Made by a program: the position numbers and the translations under genes
Shown: positions 6,114 through 12,949 of the stretch, in pieces
Position numbering within the stretch: position 1 is the stretch's first letter
Layout of the letters: every line of letters begins with the position of its first letter
Source of the DNA: Clostridia bacterium
Lineage (GTDB): Bacteria > Bacillota > Clostridia > Oscillospirales > Acutalibacteraceae
Direction of reading: 5' to 3'
Length of the DNA: 24,342 nt
Assembly: GCA_017454565.1 (NCBI GenBank)
Contig: JAFTCS010000156.1
Span: 1-24,342, forward strand
The notes under the pieces: generated by a model
Database searches by the model: none
What the model saw: the letters and a program-made list of their open reading frames with translations, nothing else
What the model was told of the DNA's origin: nothing

Positions 6114-7265
6114 ATGCTAACAATTGAAGATATTGAGGACGTCAGCTTCCGAAAATCAGGCTTCAGCGGCTATAAGACCGATGACGTTGATAATTTTGTT
6201 GACGGCGTTATTGAAAAGGTAAGAGATCTGCAGCTTACCAATAAGGAATTGCAGGCAAGAGTGGATCAGCTCAGCAAAAAAGTATTTAAGTATGAGCAGC
6301 AGGCGAATACTGTGCAGGACGCTATCATAACGGCTGAAAGGACAGCAAAGACTATTGTCCGTGAGGCCGAGCTGAAAGCTGAGGCTATGCTGAAGGATGC
6401 TCAGGCAAAGTCTGACGAGATGATAAGAAACGCGGAAGAGGCTGCCTGCATGCGGACGAACGAATCCGAGATCAGGGCGCAGACTATTCTGGACAACGCG
6501 CTTTCACGCTCAGCCAGCAGCATAGACGAAAATAACAGGATAATAGAGCAGCAGAAACAGAATATCATAAGGATACAGTCAGAGGTGACGCGCTTCAGGG
6601 AGGCTCTTATTGATTCCTACAAGAATCATCTCAGGATAATCAACTCACTTCCCAAGGAGGAGGAGTTCAGACAGTATCAGGCAAATCTGGACGAGGCATA
6701 TCCGGCTGCTTCACCCGTAAGACCCGACTCCCTTGAACAGGAAATAAGGGACGAGGCTGACAAGGCTGTTGAGCAGGCTAAAATAGACGGCCCCCACATA
6801 ACCGTAAGCGTTCTTGACGCCGACAAGGTAAAGGAGATCGCCGAGGAACTTCGCACCAACAGCAAGGTGCAGGCGGAGCTTGAAAGAGATCAGGAGGCCG
6901 ACAGGCGTGTTCACGAGATCTCAGATGCGGATGTGGATGAGGGCGAGCCTGAAACTGCCGTCTCTGAATTTGACGAGCCGGAGGATGATACAGAGGATCA
7001 GACTACTGACGAGAGCGTTATCATGTTCAAGAAGATCAGTCCCACTCAAAAGGAAATGCCCGACAGCAACACCGATGATATAATCGCAGCCGCCAATGCA
7101 GCCGCTTCAAAAAGAAACGATGAACCGATGCCCACAAGCATTGATGAAATAGGCGACGGCGCTATCTTCGGCAGCGATGATACATTGGGTGAGAATTCCC
7201 GCCAGCCTATCAGCCTTGATGAGGAAAACGATGATGACGCATCGCAGACTGAAAATAACGAGTAA
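6114..7265 (+). CDS. divIVA: DivIVA family septum/pole determinant with long acidic tail
   Basis: This 383-residue coiled-coil protein carries the DivIVA membrane- and curvature-binding N-domain (MLTIEDIEDVSFRKSGFSGY, then DVDNFVDGVIEKV), followed by a long coiled coil (about residues 35-190). The remainder is a low-complexity, strongly acidic tail (about 200-383, many E, D, S, T) that makes it much longer than Bacillus DivIVA (about 164 aa), as in several Ruminococcaceae and Actinobacteria. It acts at negatively curved membrane and recruits division or wall-synthesis proteins. The ATG at 6114 follows AAGGGAG with 7 nt spacing. It is in line with sepF upstream and ileS downstream. The tail may be an interaction or phosphorylation region (inference). 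Confidence 0.92.
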   Translation: MLTIEDIEDVSFRKSGFSGYKTDDVDNFVDGVIEKVRDLQLTNKELQARVDQLSKKVFKYEQQANTVQDAIITAERTAKTIVREAELKAEAMLKDAQAKSDEMIRNAEEAACMRTNESEIRAQTILDNALSRSASSIDENNRIIEQQKQNIIRIQSEVTRFREALIDSYKNHLRIINSLPKEEEFRQYQANLDEAYPAASPVRPDSLEQEIRDEADKAVEQAKIDGPHITVSVLDADKVKEIAEELRTNSKVQAELERDQEADRRVHEISDADVDEGEPETAVSEFDEPEDDTEDQTTDESVIMFKKISPTQKEMPDSNTDDIIAAANAAASKRNDEPMPTSIDEIGDGAIFGSDDTLGENSRQPISLDEENDDDASQTENNE

Positions 7266-7286
7266 AACTGAAATCTGACCAATATT

Positions 7287-7315
7287 ATCCGACACAATAC
7301 CTCGTGTCGGATTTT
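7287..7315 (+). terminator. weak terminator-like hairpin after divIVA
   Basis: ATCCGACAC (7287-7295) pairs perfectly with GTGTCGGAT (7304-7312) around an eight-base loop. Only TTT follows, then GGC, so termination would be partial and ileS could still be co-transcribed. The 96-bp divIVA-ileS gap is too short for a T-box. Confidence 0.4.
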
Positions 7316-7361
7316 GGCTTGTATTAGATAAACAACAAAACAGAAAGAGGAGAGAAAACCA

Positions 7362-10130
7362 ATGCCGCAGGACTACAACAGCACGTTAAATCTGCCAAAG
7401 ACAGACTTCCCCATGAGGGCCGGACTTCCGAAATCCGAACCCGAGACCCTGAAACGCTGGGAGGAGGAAAGAGTATACGACAAGCTCATGGAGCTTAACG
7501 AGGGCAAGCCCCTTTATGTTCTCCATGACGGACCTCCTTACGCAAACGGAACTATCCATCTTGGACATGCCATGAACAAGGTGCTCAAGGATATAATCGT
7601 AAAGTACAAGAACATGACAGGCTTCAAGTCACCGTATGTTCCCGGCTGGGATACTCACGGACTTCCCACTGAGCTTAAAGCAAGGAACAAGGCGGGTGTG
7701 GGCAACTCTACCTCCATCTCTGTCGTAGAGCTGAGGAAGATCTGCCGTGACTTTGCTCTTGGTTACATTGACGACCAGAGAAACCAGTTCAAGCGTCTTG
7801 GCGCTATCGGTGAATGGGACAATCCTTACATCACTCATAAACATGAGTACGAGGCAAAGCAGATCAGACTTTTCTCTGATATGGCATGCAAGGGTTACAT
7901 CTACAGAGGCTTAAAGCCGGTTTACTGGTGCCCGGACTGCGAAACTGCTCTTGCAGAGGCCGAGATAGAGTACGCAGAGGATCCCTGTCATTCTATCTAT
8001 GTAAAGTTCAGGGTCACTGACGATCTTGGCAAGCTTTCTGCTATGGGTGCGGACGTTGACAATACCTATTTCGTTATATGGACAACCACCACATGGACTC
8101 TGCCCGCAAACGTGGCTATCTGTGTGGGTCCCAGATTCAATTACAGTGTTATCAAGAGCGGAAACGAATATTATGTAATGGCTGAGGAGCTTTATGCTGC
8201 CGCAATGGAGGCTGCCGGCATCACAGATTACGAGGTCATCGGCACTATAAAGGGCGCCGAGCTTGAATATATGAAAACAGCTCATCCATTCCTTGACCGT
8301 ACTTCACTTGTTATCGTGGGCAACCATGTAACGCTTGAAAGCGGTACGGGCTGCGTACACACGGCTCCAGGTCACGGTGTTGACGACTATGAGGTATGCA
8401 GAAACTACAAGGAGCTTCCAATGGTAGTGCCGGTAGACGCTCACGGCAGACTTACTGAGGAGGCCGGCATTTTTGCAGGTCTGCTTACAGAGGACGCAAA
8501 CAAGCCTATCGCTGAACATCTTGAAAAAACAGGCAACCTTTTTGCACTGAAAAAGATCATCCACCAGTATCCTCACTGTTGGAGATGCAAGAAGCCTGTT
8601 CTCTTCCGCGCCACAAAGCAGTGGTTCTGCTCCGTTGACAACTTCAAGGATGAGGCTGTGGAGGCTATCAAGGGAATTGAATGGATACCCGGCTGGGGCG
8701 AGGACAGGATCACCTCAATGGTAAGGGAGAGAAAGGATTGGTGTATCTCCCGCCAGAGAAAATGGGGCGTTCCGATCCCGATCTTCTTCTGCAAGGACTG
8801 CGGCGAGCCTATCATTGACAAGAAGGCTATGGATGCCGTTGCCGATCTTTTCGCAAAGGAAGGCTCAGACGCATGGTATGCAAAGGACGCAAAGGATATA
8901 ATTCCTTCTGATATTGCCTGCCCCAAGTGCGGATGCAAGGAATTCGACAAGGAAAAGGACATCATGGATGTATGGTTCGATTCCGGCGTATCCCATGCTG
9001 CCGTATGCGAGGAAAGACCGTATCTGAAATGGCCGGCTGATCTCTATCTTGAGGGTTCCGACCAGTACAGAGGATGGTTCCAGTCATCACTTCTGACGGC
9101 TATAGCTACCAAGGGCAAGGCTCCGTATAAGACTGTTCTGACTCACGGCTGGGTAATCGACATGGAGGGCAAAAAGATGTCCAAGTCTCAGGGCAACGGA
9201 CTCAGCCCCCAGGCTATCATCGACCAGTACGGTGCAGATATCCTCAGACTGTGGGTGGCATCCAGCGATTACCACTCTGATGTGCGTATCTCCAATGACA
9301 TTCTCAAGCAGCTTTCGGAGGCTTACAGGAAGATCAGGAATACCGCGCGCTACATCCTCGGAAACATCAGCGACTTTGACCCCGACAATGACATGGTTGA
9401 CATGAGCGAGCTGCTTCCCATCGACAAGTGGGCGCTCTCAAAGCTTGACGCTCTGAATGTCAAGGTCAGGGACGGCTATGACAGATTTGACTTCCATCAG
9501 GTGTATCAGGCTATCCACAACTTCTGTGTTGTAGATATGTCAAACTTCTATTTCGATGTTCTGAAGGACAGACTTTATACAGAGAAAAAGGACGGCAAGC
9601 TCAGACGTGCCGCCCAGACCACAATTTATATCATCCTTGACGCAATGGCAAGAATGGTTGCTCCTATCCTTGCTTACACTTCGGACGAGATCTGGAAGTT
9701 CATGCCCCACGACAAGAAGGCAAATGCCGAGAACGTGCTCTTCAACGATATGCCCGCCATGACAGGTGTTGAGCTTGACGAGAGCTTCGTTGCAATGTGG
9801 GACAAGATCCACCAGACCAGAGACGAGGTAAAGAAGGCTCTCGAAGTTGAGGTCAAGAACAAGACCATCCGCGCGTCCCTTGAGGCTAAGGTCACACTCA
9901 CCGCCGCAGGAGAGCAGTATGATTTCCTCAAGGAGGCTGAGAAGGAGCTTGCTGCTTCATTTATCGTTTCTGATGTTGAGATCGTGAAGTCCGAAGAGGA
10001 CGGTCTTGGCGTAAAGGTAGAGCATGCCGAGGGCGAAAAGTGCGAGCGCTGCTGGATCTACAGCAAAACTGTAGGTCAGAACCCCGAACACAAGACTCTC
10101 TGTGCGCGCTGCGCCGCAGTTATCGGCTGA
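7362..10130 (+). CDS. ileS: isoleucyl-tRNA synthetase
   Basis: This is a full-length class I synthetase (922 aa) that charges tRNA-Ile with isoleucine using ATP in the cytoplasm. The N-terminus starts as in other Firmicute IleS (TLNLPKTDFPMRAGLP). The HIGH motif is HLGH (66-69), the KMSKS loop is at 605-609, and the editing domain lies between them. Several Cys pairs mark zinc sites (for example FFCKDCGEP and CPKCGC), and the C-terminal zinc knuckle uses Cys 894, 897, 914 and 917. The start at 7362 follows AGAGGAG. It occupies the conserved position after divIVA and before lspA. No T-box leader is visible, unlike many Firmicute ileS genes. Confidence 0.97.
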   Translation: MPQDYNSTLNLPKTDFPMRAGLPKSEPETLKRWEEERVYDKLMELNEGKPLYVLHDGPPYANGTIHLGHAMNKVLKDIIVKYKNMTGFKSPYVPGWDTHGLPTELKARNKAGVGNSTSISVVELRKICRDFALGYIDDQRNQFKRLGAIGEWDNPYITHKHEYEAKQIRLFSDMACKGYIYRGLKPVYWCPDCETALAEAEIEYAEDPCHSIYVKFRVTDDLGKLSAMGADVDNTYFVIWTTTTWTLPANVAICVGPRFNYSVIKSGNEYYVMAEELYAAAMEAAGITDYEVIGTIKGAELEYMKTAHPFLDRTSLVIVGNHVTLESGTGCVHTAPGHGVDDYEVCRNYKELPMVVPVDAHGRLTEEAGIFAGLLTEDANKPIAEHLEKTGNLFALKKIIHQYPHCWRCKKPVLFRATKQWFCSVDNFKDEAVEAIKGIEWIPGWGEDRITSMVRERKDWCISRQRKWGVPIPIFFCKDCGEPIIDKKAMDAVADLFAKEGSDAWYAKDAKDIIPSDIACPKCGCKEFDKEKDIMDVWFDSGVSHAAVCEERPYLKWPADLYLEGSDQYRGWFQSSLLTAIATKGKAPYKTVLTHGWVIDMEGKKMSKSQGNGLSPQAIIDQYGADILRLWVASSDYHSDVRISNDILKQLSEAYRKIRNTARYILGNISDFDPDNDMVDMSELLPIDKWALSKLDALNVKVRDGYDRFDFHQVYQAIHNFCVVDMSNFYFDVLKDRLYTEKKDGKLRRAAQTTIYIILDAMARMVAPILAYTSDEIWKFMPHDKKANAENVLFNDMPAMTGVELDESFVAMWDKIHQTRDEVKKALEVEVKNKTIRASLEAKVTLTAAGEQYDFLKEAEKELAASFIVSDVEIVKSEEDGLGVKVEHAEGEKCERCWIYSKTVGQNPEHKTLCARCAAVIG

Positions 10131-10194
10131 TAGTCTGCCATCAAAGCGGCTTGTATAGTAACACTTTTATTAAATTAAACAATAAAGATTCGCT

Positions 10195-10369
10195 CAAGCC
10201 TTTTCAAAGGCTTGCAGGGTCAAGGGGGTGCGGGTCTCCGGTGGAGACCTCTGCGAAGCAGAAGCACCGACCGAGCCGACAGGCGAGACCCAGCGCCCTT
10301 TGTGGGAGGTTTGGAGGGCGACGCCCTCCGATACTCAGGCTTCCTGCCTGTCCTTGACAAAGGACAGGC
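10195..10369 (+). repeat. array of GC-rich hairpins in the ileS-lspA gap
   Basis: The 356-bp gap (10131-10486) holds no convincing gene. It contains five perfect hairpins in a row: CAAGCCTTT/AAAGGCTTG (10195-10214), GGTCTCC/GGAGACC (10233-10249), TCTGC/GCAGA (10250-10262), GGAGGGC/GCCCTCC (10313-10329) and GCCTGTCCTT/AAGGACAGGC (10346-10369). The 15-mer GCCGACAGGCGAGAC (10275-10289) also occurs at 3340-3354. An 11-bp direct repeat AACACTTTTAT flanks the array (10160-10170 and 10406-10416). This looks like a dispersed intergenic repeat or a small non-autonomous element. Short ORFs across it match nothing I recognise. Confidence 0.55.
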
Positions 10370-10425
10370 TCTCAAAAATTATACTTTTATTGAGTAATAG
10401 TATAAAACACTTTTATAAAAAAGAA

Positions 10426-10459
10426 AAGGTCAGTGAACAGAAACTCACTGGCCTTTTTT
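10426..10459 (+). terminator. strong intrinsic terminator just upstream of lspA
   Basis: AAGGTCAGTGA (10426-10436) pairs with TCACTGGCCTT (10445-10455), with one G-U pair, and is followed by a continuous T run to 10459. It ends only 27 nt before the lspA start, so it either ends ileS transcription completely or attenuates lspA-rluD. Confidence 0.7.
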
Positions 10460-10486
10460 CAATAGAATTATACGGCAGGTGATCTT

Positions 10487-11041
10487 ATGGTATTGACAAT
10501 CGTTCTGGCGGCTGCGGCAGTCTTAGTCGTGATCGACCAGATCATCAAATATTTTATTGTACAGGGTCTTGCGCCAAACGGCAGCATGTCGGTCATAGAC
10601 GGGCTTTTCTCACTGACCTACGTTGAAAACAGAGGCGTGGCTTTCGGCATGTTCCAGAATCATGTCTGGATTTTCGCGGTTATAACCAGCTTGCTCATAG
10701 GTGTGTTTATCTGGCTTATCATCAAAAAGAAATTTACGGGAAAGCTTTTCTGCATTTCCGCTGCACTGATGATCGGCGGCGGTATAGGAAACCTGATCGA
10801 CCGAATTTTCAGAGGCTTCGTGGTGGATTATCTTTCACTGTCTTTCTTTCCGCCGGTATGCAACTTTGCGGATTACTGCATAACCATCGGCGCTGTGCTG
10901 TTAGTGATAGTTCTTCTTTTCAAGAGCAGCAAGGAAAGTCCTGCGGAAGAAAAAAACAATAATGCTGACTCTTCAGAGAATGTATCGGAAGCTGAGAGCG
11001 ACAAAGACCCGGAGCCGAAAGGTGAGACCGATGGAGACTAA
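10487..11041 (+). CDS. lspA: lipoprotein signal peptidase (signal peptidase II)
   Basis: LspA cleaves the signal peptide of prolipoproteins after the invariant Cys is acylated. The 184-residue protein has four hydrophobic segments (about 3-23, 55-77, 85-105, 126-147) and the family motifs VVIDQIIKYF, VENRGVAFGMF, GGGIGNLIDR and CNFADYCI. The aspartyl protease dyad is Asp105 and Asp129. After the last membrane segment comes an acidic tail of about 35 residues (SSKESPAEEKNNNADSS and onward) that is longer than usual. The start at 10487 follows a GCAGGTGA site. Its end overlaps rluD by 11 nt, indicating translational coupling. Confidence 0.95.
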   Translation: MVLTIVLAAAAVLVVIDQIIKYFIVQGLAPNGSMSVIDGLFSLTYVENRGVAFGMFQNHVWIFAVITSLLIGVFIWLIIKKKFTGKLFCISAALMIGGGIGNLIDRIFRGFVVDYLSLSFFPPVCNFADYCITIGAVLLVIVLLFKSSKESPAEEKNNNADSSENVSEAESDKDPEPKGETDGD

Positions 11042-11948
11042 GATCTTTACCGCACTTGATGAAAACGCAGGCATGCGCATAGATAAATTCATTGCGGATT
11101 CAGAGCCGGAGCTTACCCGTTCGTCTGTGGTGAAGCTTATGGAGGAGGGCGCCGTGACTGTCGGCGGAAAAGCTGCCGGCAAGAATTACCGCATGCGCAG
11201 CGGCGATGTGGTGGAGCTTGTTCTGCCCGACCCCGTACTTCCCGAAGCAAAGCCCGAAAATATCCCGCTGGATATAGTGTATGAGGACGAGGATCTTTTG
11301 GTTGTCAACAAACCGCGCGGAATGGTGGTGCATCCTGCTGCCGGCAATCCGGACGGTACTCTGGTAAACGCTCTGCTCTATCACTGCGGGGATTCTCTTT
11401 CGGGAATAAACGGTGTGCTGCGTCCAGGCATAGTTCACCGAATTGATAAGGACACCAGCGGTCTGCTCATCGTTGCAAAGAACGACCACTCGCACAAGCT
11501 GCTTGCGGAGCAGATAAAGGAACACAGCTTTACCCGTAAATATCAGGCGGTGGTTGTGGGTAATCTAAAGGAAGATGAGGGCACCGTGAACGCTCCCATA
11601 GGCCGCCATCCCACCGACCGTAAAAAAATGACAGTTACCGCGAAAAACTCACGGGAGGCAATAACTCACTACAAGGTGCTGCGCCGCTTCGGAGCATACA
11701 CACATGTTGAGCTTACTCTTGAGACCGGCCGCACCCACCAGATAAGGGTACACATGGCATATTTAGGTCATCCTGTGGCGGGTGACCCTGTTTACGGCGG
11801 CAAAAAATATCTTGCGTCCCTTGGAGGACAATGCCTGCATGCATACTTTATCTCATTTATTCACCCTACCACAGGTAAGACACTGACACTCTCGGCACCA
11901 TTGCCTGATTATTTTGTAAGATTTCTTGATTCTCTCGCAAAGGAATAG
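11031..11948 (+). CDS. rluD: RluD/YlyB family 23S rRNA pseudouridine synthase
   Basis: This 305-residue protein has an N-terminal S4 RNA-binding domain (about residues 13-60, MRIDKFI, SSVVKLMEEGAVTV) and an RluA-type catalytic domain. The signature HRIDKDTSGLLIVAKN carries the catalytic Asp139; RTHQIRVHMAYLGHPVAGDP is the second family motif. Enzymes of this type make pseudouridines in helix 69 of 23S rRNA, although the exact target here is inferred. The ORF could extend to 10962, but ATG 11031 follows AAAGGTGAG and gives the family's usual N-terminus. It overlaps lspA by 11 nt, as lspA-ylyB in Bacillus. TAG is used as its stop. Confidence 0.93.
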   Translation: METKIFTALDENAGMRIDKFIADSEPELTRSSVVKLMEEGAVTVGGKAAGKNYRMRSGDVVELVLPDPVLPEAKPENIPLDIVYEDEDLLVVNKPRGMVVHPAAGNPDGTLVNALLYHCGDSLSGINGVLRPGIVHRIDKDTSGLLIVAKNDHSHKLLAEQIKEHSFTRKYQAVVVGNLKEDEGTVNAPIGRHPTDRKKMTVTAKNSREAITHYKVLRRFGAYTHVELTLETGRTHQIRVHMAYLGHPVAGDPVYGGKKYLASLGGQCLHAYFISFIHPTTGKTLTLSAPLPDYFVRFLDSLAKE

Positions 11949-11970
11949 TTTCATGCTTTGTCATGCCCTG

Positions 11971-12020
11971 CTCCGACACTGAATAATCAAAAAGTCGGAG
12001 TGTCGTGACTTTTTGATTTT
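11971..12020 (+). terminator. terminator with competing stems after rluD
   Basis: AATCAAAAAGTC (11985-11996) and GACTTTTTGATT (12007-12018) form a perfect 12-bp stem with a ten-base loop, which can end transcription in either direction. The upstream CTCCGACACT (11971-11980) can instead pair with GTCGGAG (11994-12000) or AGTGTCG (11999-12005), so three alternative folds exist. Confidence 0.6.
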
Positions 12021-12040
12021 ATGGGGGAACGTCATTTATA

Positions 12041-12069
12041 TTGACAAAGCGGTGACATAATAGTAAAAT
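12041..12069 (+). promoter_or_regulatory. strong promoter for the TelA operon
   Basis: A perfect TTGACA (12041-12046) is followed after 17 nt by TAAAAT (12064-12069). It starts a transcript about 38 nt before the first gene of the three-gene unit. Confidence 0.65.
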
Positions 12070-12114
12070 TATTGTAGAGCGGTAATAAAATTTTTGTTGA
12101 TGGAGGAGACTGAT

Positions 12115-12876
12115 ATGAAAAATCGCGCATTAAAGATCATCTGCCTCAATCTGGGTATCGCTCTTCTGAACGTAATAATGTTTTCAAAGGGGCTTGTCGG
12201 TCTTGCGTTCACGGGAGGAGCTCTCAGTGCAGCTTTGGCAGTTACGGTTATCGTGATGAGTCTGGTCGCTTTCTTCTACGGAAATTATACTCTTCTTTTC
12301 AGCGAGAAGAAGGAGCCACCCGTTATACTTCTTAAAGGCAGCGAGCTTACAAGGCCTGAGGAATATGTTGATTCTCTCCGCGAGAAAAGAGGCCGCGGCG
12401 TGTTTGATGAGGAAATAGACACCGCAGTGGAGCAGATCGGAAGAATGGAGGATAAGGACAGCGCTTTGGACAGCATCCTTGAGCAGTTCTTTACGCCTCA
12501 GGAGATGACCTTCACACGTTTCCAGAATGCGATAAATTCAGTGCAGGCTATCTTTTTCAATAACGTGAAAAAGATGATAAACAGAATGATTATCTTTGAT
12601 TATAAGGATTACGAAAAGCTGCGGGAAAAGATAAAGATGTCAGGCTACAGCACGGTTTCAAAGTCTGTGGATACTCAGATGAGCATTTACAGTGAGCATA
12701 TCACCTATGTGAGAAGCCTTGTGAGCATGAATGAGGATATCCTCATAAAGCTTGACGGTCTGCTGCTTGAAATATCCAAGCTTGATGACCTTGACGAGGC
12801 AGGACTTGAAAACATGGCGGCTGTTCAGGAGATAAACGACCTTATAAAGCAGACGAAATACTACAAGAACGGATAA
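12115..12876 (+). CDS. two-helix membrane protein with helical cytoplasmic domain, possibly XpaC-like
   Basis: The 253-residue product has two hydrophobic segments (about residues 8-31 and 36-62), then a soluble, helix-rich, charged domain (about 65-253). Some segments resemble XpaC-type partners of TelA, which in Bacillus sits beside the TelA homologue yaaN, but I saw no decisive motif and do not assign a function. I chose ATG 12115 because GGAGGAG (12102-12108) lies 6 nt upstream; the ORF extends to 12094. It is first in a three-gene unit with the SBP-VWA and TelA genes. The membrane helices and cytoplasmic domain would let it connect an outside domain with TelA inside (inference). Confidence 0.65.
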   Translation: MKNRALKIICLNLGIALLNVIMFSKGLVGLAFTGGALSAALAVTVIVMSLVAFFYGNYTLLFSEKKEPPVILLKGSELTRPEEYVDSLREKRGRGVFDEEIDTAVEQIGRMEDKDSALDSILEQFFTPQEMTFTRFQNAINSVQAIFFNNVKKMINRMIIFDYKDYEKLREKIKMSGYSTVSKSVDTQMSIYSEHITYVRSLVSMNEDILIKLDGLLLEISKLDDLDEAGLENMAAVQEINDLIKQTKYYKNG

Positions 12877-12906
12877 GTTATCCGCAGTATAAAAGCTTCG
12901 GATAAC
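12870..12906 (+). other. palindromic intercistronic element
   Basis: CGGATAA-G-TTATCCG (12870-12884) overlaps the stop codon of the upstream gene, and TTATCCG can also pair with CGGATAA at 12899-12905 (GTTATCCG/CGGATAAC, 12877-12884 with 12899-12906). The two folds exclude each other. There is no T run, so it may control RNA stability or translation of the next gene rather than termination. Confidence 0.45.
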
Positions 12907-12949
12907 CTCAGATATGAAAGACAGGCTTTGCCGGAAAGTGAGGAAAACT

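Noticed and set aside
7266..7361. T-box leader before ileS
   Set aside because: The gap is 96 bp and no specifier loop or T-box sequence is visible.
10212..10482. Short plus-strand ORFs across the hairpin array
   Set aside because: They read through perfect palindromes, their products are arginine- and proline-rich without motifs, and they overlap one another in different frames.
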